Of a stretch of 55,324 bases of DNA, positions 16,758-26,003 are shown piece after piece (the first letter of the stretch is position 1; each line of letters opens with the position of its first letter). Made by a program: the position numbers and the translations under genes. Source of the stretch: PALSA-612 sp046729255. GTDB lineage: Bacteria > Actinomycetota > Thermoleophilia > Gaiellales > Gaiellaceae. Below the pieces are notes generated by a model. The model was not told the DNA's origin, searched no databases, and saw nothing but the letters and a program-made list of their open reading frames with translations. The stretch lies in the NCBI GenBank assembly GCA_046729255.1, contig JBKPGF010000074.1, positions 1 to 55,324 on the forward strand, in the 5' to 3' direction.

Positions 16758-17470
16758 ACCTGCTCCTCGGTCCCCAGGTAGGCGCGGATCACGTGCTCGT
16801 TGCGTAGCACGTCGGCAGTCGGGCCCGACGCGATGAGCTTGCCGAAGTCGAGCACCGACGTCGTCTCGCAGCACGCCGAGACAAGGCTCATGTCGTGGTC
16901 GACGAGGACGACGAGCGCCCCGAACTGCTCGGGCATCGATCGGATCAGCCCGCCGAGATGGAGGGTCTCCTGGTCCGGCAGCCCGGCCCCGGGCTCGTCG
17001 AGCAGCACGACGCGCGGTCGGCCGACGACCGCCCGCGCAACCTCCACGAGCCTGCGTTCACGCGCGCCGAGCCACGCCACCTTGGCCCGCGCGAGCCCGT
17101 CCAGCCCGACGTATTCGATTGCCCCCATGACTTCGTCCCGTCGCGATGCGCGCGTGGCGCCAGAGTGCTCGTGGATCATCGCGACGTTGTCGTAGACGGA
17201 GAGGCGTTCGATCGCCTGCTCCATCTGGAACGTCCGCCGCAGCCCCCACCGCGCGCGGCGGTGGGCCGCCATGCCGAGCAAGTTCTCGCCAAACGCGTGG
17301 ATCGACCCGGCTGCCGGCTTCACGAAGCCGCTGAGCACGTTGAAGAGGGTCGTCTTCCCGGCGCCGTTCGGGCCGATCAGCCCGCACGCACCATGGGGGA
17401 ACGTGAGCGAGACGTCGTCGATCGGCGTCACGCCGCCGAAGCGCACAGTAAGGCCGTCGACCTCGATCAT
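16754..17470 (-). CDS. livG: LIV-I-type ABC transporter ATP-binding protein LivG
   Basis: 238 residues. Walker A LIGPNGAGKTTLFN, Q-loop RTFQMEQAIERLSV, Walker B VVLLDEPGAGLP and switch His VLVDHDMSL are intact. The signature motif is unusual: where most LivG have L-S-x-G-x-x-R-R, this protein has WLGARERRLVEVARAV, lacking the conserved Ser-(Gly)-Gly core. It also lacks part of the LivG-specific insertion, which explains its short length (usually about 255). The ATG overlaps the livM stop. Still probably functional, since the signature of one half can degenerate in asymmetric ABC dimers. Confidence 0.85.
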   Translation of the reverse strand: MIEVDGLTVRFGGVTPIDDVSLTFPHGACGLIGPNGAGKTTLFNVLSGFVKPAAGSIHAFGENLLGMAAHRRARWGLRRTFQMEQAIERLSVYDNVAMIHEHSGATRASRRDEVMGAIEYVGLDGLARAKVAWLGARERRLVEVARAVVGRPRVVLLDEPGAGLPDQETLHLGGLIRSMPEQFGALVVLVDHDMSLVSACCETTSVLDFGKLIASGPTADVLRNEHVIRAYLGTEEQV

Positions 17471-18549
17471 GCGGCGGGCTCGGGCGGCTTTCTGCGTTTC
17501 GCCCCGGTGATGAGCCGCCAGAGCCTCTTCAGGTCTCTCGGCACCTGGTCGACAAGGCCGCCGGGCGCCGTCGCGAGCACCTGTAGAACGCCGATGCCGA
17601 ACAGGAGGAGCGCGAGGTAGTTGGAGACGCCCCAGTTCTCGAGCAGGGCCGGGAGCAGGCGGACGAGCAACCCGGCGACGACCGCCCCCCACAGGCTGAA
17701 GATGCCGCCCATGAGGATGACCGCGAGGAGGACGATCGAGTCGTGCGTCGGGAACGCCGACGGCGATAGGGCACCTGCGCTGCCGGCGAGCAGACCACCC
17801 GCGACGCCCGTCATGAAGGAAGCGAGGGCAAAGGCCCAGAGCTTGTAGAGCGTGATGTTCACGCCTGCCGCGAGCGCTGCGGGCTCGCTCTCCCTGATCG
17901 CCGCCCACGCGCGCCCGGGCTTCGAGGCAACCTGCCAGAGCGCGAGCAGGAACATCACCGCCACGATGACGAGTGTGTAGCGGTAGAACGCCACATCTCC
18001 GGTCGCGATCCCCGGCCTGCGGATGTTGCCGAAGCCTTGGAGCTCTCCGAGCGAGAGCTGCCCGAGGAAGCCGCCGCCCCCGGTCGGGAAGTGGATGAGC
18101 CCGAGCACGAGCGTGATCGCGCCTGCGAACATCAGGGTGATCAGCGCGAGGTGGAGGCCGGAGACGCGCAGAGCAGGGAGACCGACGCCCACGCCGATCA
18201 AGCCTGTGACGACGCCCGCGATAAGGAGCACGACCGGGAACGGGAATCCGGTCGCGTACAAGATACGTGTGGCAACCCACGCGCCGATTGCGAGCAGCGC
18301 GATCTGACACAGCGACACCATCCCCACTCGGCCGTAGAGGAGACCGAGACCGAGCGCGACGACGGCGTAGATCGCCGCCGCCGTGAGGATCTTCACCCAG
18401 TAGATCCCGACCAGCTCGGGGATGGCGAAGAACACGAACGCGAACAGCGCCGCGATCACGATCGCGCGCAGGATGTCTCCGCGGTCGACGTGCACCTCCG
18501 CGACGCGGCTCCGGGCGGCCGACCGGTGCCGTGACCGCCCTTCGTTCAC
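17467..18549 (-). CDS. livM: LIV-I-type ABC transporter permease LivM
   Basis: 360 residues from GTG at 18547-18549, just after the livH stop; an upstream TTG at 18582 would add 11 residues and overlap livH. About nine or ten hydrophobic helices follow a charged N-terminus. AAAIYAVVALGLGLLYGRVGMVSL and the EAA-like loop AIRESEPAALAAGVNITLYKLWAFAL (the ATPase contact) are typical of LivM, as is GGIFSLWGAVVAGLLVRLLP. The C-terminus is a basic cytoplasmic tail. Forms the channel with LivH. Confidence 0.85.
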   Translation of the reverse strand: MNEGRSRHRSAARSRVAEVHVDRGDILRAIVIAALFAFVFFAIPELVGIYWVKILTAAAIYAVVALGLGLLYGRVGMVSLCQIALLAIGAWVATRILYATGFPFPVVLLIAGVVTGLIGVGVGLPALRVSGLHLALITLMFAGAITLVLGLIHFPTGGGGFLGQLSLGELQGFGNIRRPGIATGDVAFYRYTLVIVAVMFLLALWQVASKPGRAWAAIRESEPAALAAGVNITLYKLWAFALASFMTGVAGGLLAGSAGALSPSAFPTHDSIVLLAVILMGGIFSLWGAVVAGLLVRLLPALLENWGVSNYLALLLFGIGVLQVLATAPGGLVDQVPRDLKRLWRLITGAKRRKPPEPAA

Positions 18550-18553
18550 GGAG

Positions 18554-19483
18554 CTAGCGTCCCGCCCGGGCGGCTGTGGCAAAGCTCCGGCGCCCGAGCA
18601 GAAGCAGAGCGGCGATCGCGAGCACGAACGGCGTCATCGCCCGGTACTGCGCCAGTGGCTGGCTCTGGTTGGGCCAGAGAGAGAACGCCTGGAGACACGA
18701 CTCGACGACCCCGATCAGGAGCGCCGCAGCCAGCGTGATCCACAGCGACTCGAGACGTCCGATGAGCGCGGCGGCCAGTGCCGAGATGACGATGAACGTC
18801 AGCGTGGCCGCCTCGAGCGTGTGGTTGAGACCGGCGAGGAGCAGCCCCGACGCCCCGCACACGAACCCGGAGACGAGCCACGCGGAGGCCTCGACGACCC
18901 GCACGGGGACTCCGAGCGTCGCGGTGATCTCGCGATCGTTCGCGACCGCACGGTACGCCGTTCCGAGCTTCGTGTAGCGGAGGAACACCGACGTTACTGC
19001 CGTCACTCCGAAGGCGAAGATGAGCGCGATGATTACCGTCCAGCTGACGCGGATGTCGCCGATCTGGTAGCCGAAGTTGTGCCAGTTGTCGCTCGGCAGC
19101 GGCACCGGAGTCACCTCGTTCACCGGCCAGACCCAGCTCATGATCGCGAGGAGCATGAGCGTCAGCCCGAGCGTTGCTGCCGATTTCACAAGCGGATCAC
19201 GGGCGGCGAAGATCGGTCCGAAAACGAGGCCGTAGGCGAAGGTGACGGCGCCACCCACGAGCACGCAGGCGAGATACGCGAACCAGTTCGGGCTCCACGA
19301 CGTCCGAAACATCAGCTCATAGGCGATGAAGACGCCCAGAGCTCCGACCGCGCCGTAGGCGAAGTTGAGCACGCCCGTCGTCCGGTAGAGAACGACGATG
19401 CCGACTCCTGAGACGCCGTACACCGCCCCGACGGCGAGGCCGACGGGAACGAACTGCACGACATCGTGGAGAGTTGGCAGCAC
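18554..19483 (-). CDS. livH: LIV-I-type ABC transporter permease LivH
   Basis: 309 residues, about eight or nine transmembrane helices. The N-terminal VPVGLAVGAVYGVSGVGIVV and VLNFAYGAVGALGVFIAY match the LivH start, where 'NFA-G' is almost invariant. The ATPase-contact loop is AYRAVANDREITATLGVPV. Begins at GTG with no strong ribosome site, 50 bases downstream of the binding-protein gene, so the order of transcription is binding protein, livH, livM, livG, livF, as in many actinobacterial LIV clusters. Confidence 0.88.
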   Translation of the reverse strand: MLPTLHDVVQFVPVGLAVGAVYGVSGVGIVVLYRTTGVLNFAYGAVGALGVFIAYELMFRTSWSPNWFAYLACVLVGGAVTFAYGLVFGPIFAARDPLVKSAATLGLTLMLLAIMSWVWPVNEVTPVPLPSDNWHNFGYQIGDIRVSWTVIIALIFAFGVTAVTSVFLRYTKLGTAYRAVANDREITATLGVPVRVVEASAWLVSGFVCGASGLLLAGLNHTLEAATLTFIVISALAAALIGRLESLWITLAAALLIGVVESCLQAFSLWPNQSQPLAQYRAMTPFVLAIAALLLLGRRSFATAARAGR

Positions 19484-19533
19484 GGTGGAGCTAGGGGCGT
19501 CTTCGATTGCTGTCTAGTCGTCTGCCTCTCTTC

Positions 19534-20877
19534 CTAACGCTTCCACGCGGGGGGTGGCCAGGACGCCCCGCTGTTCAGCTTGAGCTTCTTCTCGGCTGCA
19601 CGTGCCGCCTTCAGCTCCGGCGTCACAGGTGCGATCGCGAAGCAGCCTTCGAGCTGAACCATCTTTCCGTTCTTGCCAGTCGTCGTGATGTCCCAGTTGT
19701 TCGGCAGGTGGCCCTTCAGGTTGCCGCTGTAGAACGGCTTGCAGAGGAGGTCGCTCTTCCAGTTCTTGATCCTCAGGAACGCGGCGTTCACGCCCTTGGC
19801 CGTGAGCTGCCTCGGCTTGAGGCTCAGCAGCACCTCCACCGCGACGCGTGCATCGAGGAAGCCGAACTCGCCGAACGACGAAAGCCCCCACTTCTTCACG
19901 TAGTTCTTCCCGACGGCGCGGTACAGCGCGGCGTCCGGGCCCTTGCCGGTGAAGGGGAGGAGCTCCGTGTTGATGCCGAACTTCCCGTCCCAGAACTTCC
20001 CGGCTCGCGCAGCGAAGCGGGTGTCGTAGGCGGGCGTCGACCCAGCCCACAACACGTCGTCTGCGATCCCCTGCTGCTCTGCTGCTTTGATGACCGTGAG
20101 CACCTGATCGGTGGTGAAGTCGAGGATGACCCCGCCGCCCTTGCCTGCCAGCTGCACGTACTTCAGCGCATATGACGCCTGCGCCGGGTACGGGTCGTGG
20201 ACGTCGACCGCCTTGAGACCCTTCGACTTCGCGAACTCGACGGCCGGCTTGTTCCACGTGCCCTGCGCGTCGACGCCGGTCGGAGAGACCGCGATGATCG
20301 ACTTGGCGCCCTTGCGGACTAGGTACTGCGCGGCTCCGAGCGTGCTGTACGCCGGGCCCATGTTGATCGGGATGTGGTTCCGAGTCCCGCCGTAGCAGAG
20401 ATCGTGCACGCCGTCACCGATGACGTAGAACTTCTTCTGTGCGTAGTACTGCGCGTTGACGGCGCAATCCATGACGTCGATGGTCCCGACGATGGCGACG
20501 ACGTGCTCCTCCTCGATCAGCTTCTTGGCGAACGCCGCCACGAGCTGGGGATCGATCGGGTCGACATGGACGATGTAGTTGATCGGACGGCCGTGGATGC
20601 CGCCGTTGTCGTTCACGCAGTTGAAGTAGCCGCGAACGTTGTCGGTGATCTCGTCCCAGTTGACCCCCGTTGCGACCGTGACGATCGCGCCGATGTTGAT
20701 CGGTTTGCCGGTCGCCTTCTTGCCGGTGCCGAGACCGCAGACGCTCTTCTTCGGCGACGCCTTCCCCGAACCGACCGGAGCTGCGGACGTGCGCGAGCTC
20801 GCGCCGACGGCTATTGCCGCCATCACGAGCGCTGCACCGAGGAGCGCGAGCGGAATGGCCGCCTTCCGAACCTTCAT
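19534..20877 (-). CDS. ABC transporter substrate-binding protein (LivK/periplasmic-binding type I)
   Basis: 447 residues with a signal peptide (basic MKVRKA, then a hydrophobic core ending near ASSRTSA; no lipobox Cys). The ATG has GAAAGGAG six bases upstream. The type I binding fold begins with INIGAIVTVATGVNWDE and continues RGYFNCVNDNGGIHGRPINY, the canonical LivK pattern. VVAIVGTIDVMDCAVN and IIAVSPTGVDAQGTWNK follow the usual lobe order. The ligand is not predictable; the surrounding dehydrogenases and ThDP decarboxylase suggest an organic acid or aromatic compound rather than leucine. A candidate promoter lies in the 116-base gap upstream. Confidence 0.88.
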   Translation of the reverse strand: MKVRKAAIPLALLGAALVMAAIAVGASSRTSAAPVGSGKASPKKSVCGLGTGKKATGKPINIGAIVTVATGVNWDEITDNVRGYFNCVNDNGGIHGRPINYIVHVDPIDPQLVAAFAKKLIEEEHVVAIVGTIDVMDCAVNAQYYAQKKFYVIGDGVHDLCYGGTRNHIPINMGPAYSTLGAAQYLVRKGAKSIIAVSPTGVDAQGTWNKPAVEFAKSKGLKAVDVHDPYPAQASYALKYVQLAGKGGGVILDFTTDQVLTVIKAAEQQGIADDVLWAGSTPAYDTRFAARAGKFWDGKFGINTELLPFTGKGPDAALYRAVGKNYVKKWGLSSFGEFGFLDARVAVEVLLSLKPRQLTAKGVNAAFLRIKNWKSDLLCKPFYSGNLKGHLPNNWDITTTGKNGKMVQLEGCFAIAPVTPELKAARAAEKKLKLNSGASWPPPAWKR

Positions 20878-20993
20878 TGTTGCTCCTTTCGTCGAGCGTT
20901 ACGGACGATCCGGCCCGGCAGACGCTCAGCCATGACCGGCCGATTGTTGACGATCGTGTGAATCTTTCTTCATTGCGACCGCCCGTGCAAGGA

Positions 20994-22604
20994 CTACGGC
21001 GCGAAGTCGAGCGTCGGTTCGACGAGGACGTCGAGCACGAGCGGCTCGGACCGTTCCGCGAGCGTCGGCACGACGTCGTCCATCACCGAGAGCAGTTCGT
21101 CGTGCGTCGTGATGCGCTCGGCGCGACAGCCGAAGCCGCGTGCGATCGTCGCCAGTTCGATCTCCGCGAACGCCGGCCAGGGACCTGTAGTGCCATGACC
21201 CCGCTCGACGAGGCGGTCCATGACGGCGTAACGCTCGTTCGCGAGCACGACGAAGAGCGCGCCGATCCCGTAGTGCGCGGCGCTCCAGACGACGGGGACG
21301 CCATAGACGGCCGACCCATCCCCGACCACCGCCACGACCGGTCGGTCCGGCAAAGCCATGCGCACGCCGGCGGCGGCCGGCATGGCGAAGCCGAGGCCGC
21401 CCTGGGCGGCGCTGAGGTAGCCGAGCGGCTCGCGTGCCGGCAAGCGTGCGTGGATGTCGGGGCGGTCGACCGGGGCCTCCTCCACGACGACGGCGTTTCG
21501 CGGCAGTCGCTCGGCCAGCGCCGCGAGCACGTGGCTCGCCGTCAGGCGCTCACCGGCAGGCGGCGGCGCGGGGGGCGGCGTTGGACGGAACTGCTCAGGC
21601 GGCTCGGCGTCGCGCTTCGGAACCCGGCCGGCCAGCTCTCGGCAGACGACGGCAGGCGGGCCGAAGACGGCGAGGTCGGCCGGGCTGCGGTGCACCTCGT
21701 CCTCGTGATCTCCGATCACGGCAATCCGCGTTCCCGGGGACGTAAAGCGGCCCGGAACGTACGGCGCCTGGCGGAAGGCGGGGGCGCCGACGACGAGGAT
21801 CGTGTCATAGGGCGCCAGCCGGTCGCGAAGCCGCCCGCGCTCGGCCGGTAGGACGCCGCCGAACAGCCGGTGATCCTGCGGGAAGCCGGCGCGGCCGCCG
21901 AAGGACTCCTGGAAGACCGGCGACACGAGCCGCTCCGCCAGCTCGACGAGGGCCGCCCCCGTCGCTTCGTCGTCCGCGCCCGCGCCGACGACGAGGGCCG
22001 GGGAGGTCGCCTCCGCGAGGAACGTCACGAGCGCGTCGACCACCTCGGGAGCCGCGGAGGAGCTGCGCAGGACGGGCCCGACCGCAGCCGCCGGCTCCCG
22101 CTCCTCGTCTGCCGGCTGCTCCCAGTCGTCCATGGGCACGATCACGAGCGCCGGCCCGCGCCTTGCCTCCGCCGAGTGGAACGCCCGCTCGATGGCGGCT
22201 GGTACGTCTTGCGCCAGCGCGGGCTGGTCGACGCTGACGGGGTACTCGCCGGCGAGGCCCGCAAGCCGCCCGGCGAGGAACGGCTCGTGCGCGAGGTGGC
22301 GGCGGTCCTGCTGGCCGACTACCACGACGAGCGGCGCACGGTTCACCCGTGCGGTCGCGAGCGCGCTGACGGCCGTGCCGAGCCCCGCAGTCGTGTGCAG
22401 GAGGACGAGCGCGGGGCGACGACTTCCGATCGCCAGTCCGCTGGCGAGGCCGACGACTGCGGTCTCGTGCAGGCCGAGCACGAAGCGGATGTCGTCCGGC
22501 AGTCCGGCGAGGAACGGGACCTCGGTCGATCCCGGGTTCGCGAACATCGTCGTCAGCCCGCGGCGGCGGAAGACGTCGAACGTCGCGTCGCGAACTGTTG
22601 TCAA
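20994..22604 (-). CDS. ThDP-dependent decarboxylase, benzoylformate decarboxylase-like
   Basis: 536 residues, three-domain ThDP enzyme. FANPGSTEVPFLAGLPDDI and the activating Glu in LGLHETAVVGLASGLAI match benzoylformate decarboxylase (MdlC). The C-terminal ThDP motif is VVGDGSAVYGVPVVWSAAHY, with ANERY supplying the Asn. The start is TTG at 22602-22604, overlapping the stop of the MetE-like gene (TTGA). Such enzymes decarboxylate 2-oxoacids such as benzoylformate to aldehydes, which the nearby dehydrogenases could oxidise. Oxalyl-CoA or acetolactate-type activity is less likely given the NPGSTE motif. Confidence 0.82.
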   Translation of the reverse strand: MTTVRDATFDVFRRRGLTTMFANPGSTEVPFLAGLPDDIRFVLGLHETAVVGLASGLAIGSRRPALVLLHTTAGLGTAVSALATARVNRAPLVVVVGQQDRRHLAHEPFLAGRLAGLAGEYPVSVDQPALAQDVPAAIERAFHSAEARRGPALVIVPMDDWEQPADEEREPAAAVGPVLRSSSAAPEVVDALVTFLAEATSPALVVGAGADDEATGAALVELAERLVSPVFQESFGGRAGFPQDHRLFGGVLPAERGRLRDRLAPYDTILVVGAPAFRQAPYVPGRFTSPGTRIAVIGDHEDEVHRSPADLAVFGPPAVVCRELAGRVPKRDAEPPEQFRPTPPPAPPPAGERLTASHVLAALAERLPRNAVVVEEAPVDRPDIHARLPAREPLGYLSAAQGGLGFAMPAAAGVRMALPDRPVVAVVGDGSAVYGVPVVWSAAHYGIGALFVVLANERYAVMDRLVERGHGTTGPWPAFAEIELATIARGFGCRAERITTHDELLSVMDDVVPTLAERSEPLVLDVLVEPTLDFAP

Positions 22605-23725
22605 GCGCCCCAGACTTCGTCGGCCACTTCGACGACGAGGCGGAGCTTCGCCGCCTGCTGCTCGACGCTGAGCTCGTTGCCTTCGAAGGTCGATGCGAAG
22701 CCGCACTGCGGCGACAGGCAGAGCTGATCGACGTCGACGTACGTGGCCGCTTCCTCGATCCGCCGCTTGAGCTCGTCCTTCGACTCGAGCTCCCCTCGCT
22801 TCGTGGTCACGAGCCCGAGCACGGCCACCTTCCCCTTCGGCATGAGCCGCAGCGGCTCGAAGCCGCCCGAGCGCTCGTCGTCCCACTCGAGGAAGTAGCC
22901 GTCGACCTCGAGCTCGTTGAAGAGCGCCTCGGCGACGAAGTCGTAGCTGCCCGAGGCGACCCACGACGAGCGGAAGTTTCCGCGGCAGAGGTGCGTCGTC
23001 ACCGCCATCCCGGCGGGCCGGTCGGCGAGCGCCTCGTTCATATGGCGGATGTACTCCTCGTGCTGGTGGGCAGGGTCACCGCCGATCGACGCGACGTACG
23101 CGCGCTGGTTGGCGTCGTTCATGTACGCGAGACTCGTGTCGTCGAGCTGGAGGTACGTGCAGCCGAGCTCACCCAGCCTACGCACCTCCTCTCGGTAGGC
23201 GGCCGTCAGGTCGGCCCAGAAGGCCCCGAGCTCCGGGTACACCCGCGGATCGATCGAGGCCCGCCCGCCGCGGTAGTGGACCATGCTGGGCGAGGGGATC
23301 GTGAGCTTCGGCGTGGCGCCGTTCACAGCCTCCTGCAGAAACGTGAAGTCGTCCCCGAAGATCGTGTCCGGGAGAGACAGCTTGTCCTCGACGTGCATGC
23401 CCGAGAACACCGCCTCGAGATCGCCCTGGTCGCTGTGGAACTCGATCGTGAGCCGCTCTTCAGGGTGCCGAACGACGCCGCCCAGCTGGTAGATGAAGTC
23501 CATGTGCCACGACGCGCGGCGGAACTCGCCGTCGGTGGCGAGGCTCAAACCGACGTCCTTCTGCATCTTCACGGCATCGCGCACCGCCTCGTCCTCGGTC
23601 GCCCGCAGCGCGTCGTCGTCGATCCGTCCGGCTGCGTGATCCTCACGGGCCTGCAACAGCGCCGGTGGGCGGAGCAGGCTGCCCACGTGGTCGGCGCGAA
23701 ACGGCGGTGTCGTGCGGTGGGCCAT
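22601..23725 (-). CDS. Cobalamin-independent methionine synthase C-terminal-like methyltransferase
   Basis: 374 residues, a lone MetE C-terminal-type barrel as in archaeal MetE or xenobiotic demethylases. The expected zinc ligands are present: His-x-Cys in THLCRGN (residues 245-247), Glu in YFLEWDDERSG (near 279) and Cys in SPQCGF (near 341). RADHVGSLLRPPALLQA and LATDGEFRRASWHMDF are typical N-terminal family segments. No N-terminal folate domain is attached, so it may transfer methyl groups from something other than polyglutamyl folate. It is translationally coupled to the benzoylformate-decarboxylase-like gene, an uncommon pairing. Confidence 0.82.
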   Translation of the reverse strand: MAHRTTPPFRADHVGSLLRPPALLQAREDHAAGRIDDDALRATEDEAVRDAVKMQKDVGLSLATDGEFRRASWHMDFIYQLGGVVRHPEERLTIEFHSDQGDLEAVFSGMHVEDKLSLPDTIFGDDFTFLQEAVNGATPKLTIPSPSMVHYRGGRASIDPRVYPELGAFWADLTAAYREEVRRLGELGCTYLQLDDTSLAYMNDANQRAYVASIGGDPAHQHEEYIRHMNEALADRPAGMAVTTHLCRGNFRSSWVASGSYDFVAEALFNELEVDGYFLEWDDERSGGFEPLRLMPKGKVAVLGLVTTKRGELESKDELKRRIEEAATYVDVDQLCLSPQCGFASTFEGNELSVEQQAAKLRLVVEVADEVWGA

Positions 23726-23787
23726 GCGCAGCCGTGTATAGCACGGGCACGGATGAGTTCCCGCGACCGAGGTGAGATGATCGACCC

Positions 23788-25125
23788 GTGACAGACGCGG
23801 CCGACCTCGGAGTGCTGGAAGCATCCGAAGCTCTCCATGCGGGGACGCTCTCATCGCGCGAGCTCGCCGAGGCGTGCCTGACGCGGATCCGGGAGCGGGA
23901 CGGCGTTCACAGCCACCACGGCGACCCCGACTCGATCAACGCGTGGGCGCGCATCTACGAGGAGGATGCGCTCGCGACGGCGGCGGCCGCGGACGAGCGG
24001 CTCGCCTCGGGTGAAGCGCCCATCCTCTGCGGCGTCCCAATCGGGCTCAAGGACCTCTACGCCGTCGCCGGCAAGCCGCTGACGGCGTCGAGCGGCGTGC
24101 TCGACGACGTTCCCGACCGCGACTGCGACGCGTGGGCGCGGCTCTCCGCCGAGGGGATGGTCTTGCTCGGCCACCTGCACACGCATGAGTTCGCCTGTGG
24201 CGGCACGACCGACCAAGTGGGGAATCCATGGGCACTCGAGCGCTCTGCGGGCGGCTCGAGCGGAGGGTCCGCGGCCGCGCTCGCCTCCGGCCAGGTCGCG
24301 GCCGCCACGGGCACCGACACCGCCGGCTCCCTCCGCATCCCGTCGGCGGAGTGCGGGACGTCGACGATCAAGCCGACACGTGGGCTCGTCTCGCTGCGCG
24401 GCATCGTCCCGCTCTCGCCCACGTTCGACCATGCCGGGCCGATGACCCGCACCGTGCGCGACTGCGAGCCGCTGCTGGCAGCGCTTGCCCGTGTCGACCC
24501 ACCGGCCGAGCGCGGTTCACTGCGCCGCTATGCCGTTTCCCCGCGCATCGCGGATCTCGACCCGGACGTCGCAGATGGGTTCGAGCGCGCCCTCGCGGCG
24601 CTTCCCGGCGAGCGCGTCGAGCCGCCTCCTCCCCAGGCGCAGCTGGAAGTCGTCGGCGAGTTCTTCGACCTCGTGCTCACGGAGATGCTCCCCTACCACC
24701 GGCGTTTCGCGGATCGCTGGAGCGAGTACCGCTTCTCGAATCGCGCCCGGCTCGAGCACGCCGAGCAGCGGGCGATGACGGCGGAGGAGTACGTCGGGAG
24801 CCAGAACGGGCGCGCCGAGGACACGGCCGCCTGGATCGACTGGCTCGAGGAGCACCGGATCGACGCCGTCGTCGAGCCGACCATCCCGATCGTGGCGCCT
24901 CTCCGCGGCCGTGGTTACGACGAGCCGTTCGGCGATCTCGACGACCTCTCGCTGACGCACTACTGGGACTGGACGGGGTTCCCCGTCGTTTCGCTCCCGA
25001 CGGGCGTGGGCAGACGGAGCGGCCTGCCGACGAGCGTGTCGTTGATCGGCCGCCCGGGGGCGGAGTGGGATCTCCTCTCGTGGGGGGCGGCGCTGCAAGA
25101 CGAACTGGGTACGGTTTCGCCGTGA
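23788..25125 (+). CDS. Amidase (amidase signature family)
   Basis: 445 residues. The Ser-cisSer-Lys triad is visible: Lys in GVPIGLKDLYAVAG (near residue 90), cis-Ser in ERSAGGSSGGSAAALASG (near 155) and the nucleophile Ser in TGTDTAGSLRIPSAECG (near 177). The C-terminal FPVVSLPTGVGRRSGLPTSV matches the family. Hydrolyses a carboxamide to acid and ammonia. It starts at GTG with a weak GAGGTGAG upstream, and its stop overlaps the GTG of the amidohydrolase gene, so the three genes form one transcription unit divergent from the MetE-like gene. Confidence 0.9.
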   Translation: MTDAADLGVLEASEALHAGTLSSRELAEACLTRIRERDGVHSHHGDPDSINAWARIYEEDALATAAAADERLASGEAPILCGVPIGLKDLYAVAGKPLTASSGVLDDVPDRDCDAWARLSAEGMVLLGHLHTHEFACGGTTDQVGNPWALERSAGGSSGGSAAALASGQVAAATGTDTAGSLRIPSAECGTSTIKPTRGLVSLRGIVPLSPTFDHAGPMTRTVRDCEPLLAALARVDPPAERGSLRRYAVSPRIADLDPDVADGFERALAALPGERVEPPPPQAQLEVVGEFFDLVLTEMLPYHRRFADRWSEYRFSNRARLEHAEQRAMTAEEYVGSQNGRAEDTAAWIDWLEEHRIDAVVEPTIPIVAPLRGRGYDEPFGDLDDLSLTHYWDWTGFPVVSLPTGVGRRSGLPTSVSLIGRPGAEWDLLSWGAALQDELGTVSP

Positions 25126-26003
25126 TCGACGTCGCGGCCATCGAGGCGATCGACGTCCACGTCCACACCGAGCTGTCGCGGGCCGGCCACGACCCTATGC
25201 CTCCCGAGCTCCGCGAGGCGGCGCGGAAGTATTTCCGGAGCAACCAGGCGCTACCGACCGTGGACGATGTCGCCGCGTACTACCGCGAACGCAACATGCT
25301 CGCGGTCGTCTTCACAGTCGACTGGGAGTCGCGCAGCGGCATCCCACCGATCCCGAACGAGGAGATCGCGGAGGCCGCGGCCGCGAATGCCGACGTCCTG
25401 ATCCCCTTCGCGAGCGTCGACCCGGCGCGCCCCGACGCCGTCGAGCGAGCCCGCGCGCTGATCGCAGACCACGACGTCAAAGGCTTCAAGTTCCACCCCA
25501 ACCTCCAGGAGTTCTTCCCGAACGACCGCGCCGCGTACCCGCTCTACGAGGCGATCGCGGAGGCGGGGCTGCCGGCGCTCTTTCACACGGGGCACAGCGG
25601 CATCGGCACCGGCCTTCCCGGCGGCGGGGGCTTCCGCCTCAAGTATTCGAACCCGATGTGCCTCGACGATGTCGCGGGGGACATCCCGGAGCTCCAGATC
25701 ATCCTGGCGCATCCCTCGTTCCCATGGCAGGACGAGGCGATCTCCGTCTGTCTGCACAAGGACAACGTCTGGATCGATCTCTCGGGCTGGTCGCCGAAGT
25801 ACTTCCCGCCGCAGCTCGTTCAGTACGCCAACACCCAGCTCCGGACGAAGGTGCTCTTCGGCTCCGACTTCCCGCTGATCACGCCCGACCGCTGGCTCGC
25901 CGACTTCGAGCAGGCCGGGTTCAAGGACGACGTGCGGCCGCTCGTGTTGAAGGAGAACGCCGCGCGGCTGCTTGGTCTCGGCCAGGAAGGGGGCAATGAG
26001 TGA
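25122..26003 (+). CDS. Amidohydrolase family (amidohydro-rel, COG2159) metal-dependent hydrolase/decarboxylase
   Basis: 293 residues; the GTG start overlaps the amidase stop (GTGA). The N-terminal metal site is IDVHVHTEL (HxH), followed by GFKFHPNLQEFFPND, then HTGHSG and ILAHPSFPWQDEA for later metal ligands, and FGSDFPLITP for the conserved Asp. This arrangement is that of the ACMSD/4-oxalomesaconate hydratase-like branch of the amidohydrolases, which decarboxylate or hydrolyse carboxylated aromatic-derived compounds. Its pairing with an amidase suggests sequential amide then acid processing. Confidence 0.85.
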   Translation: MIDVAAIEAIDVHVHTELSRAGHDPMPPELREAARKYFRSNQALPTVDDVAAYYRERNMLAVVFTVDWESRSGIPPIPNEEIAEAAAANADVLIPFASVDPARPDAVERARALIADHDVKGFKFHPNLQEFFPNDRAAYPLYEAIAEAGLPALFHTGHSGIGTGLPGGGGFRLKYSNPMCLDDVAGDIPELQIILAHPSFPWQDEAISVCLHKDNVWIDLSGWSPKYFPPQLVQYANTQLRTKVLFGSDFPLITPDRWLADFEQAGFKDDVRPLVLKENAARLLGLGQEGGNE

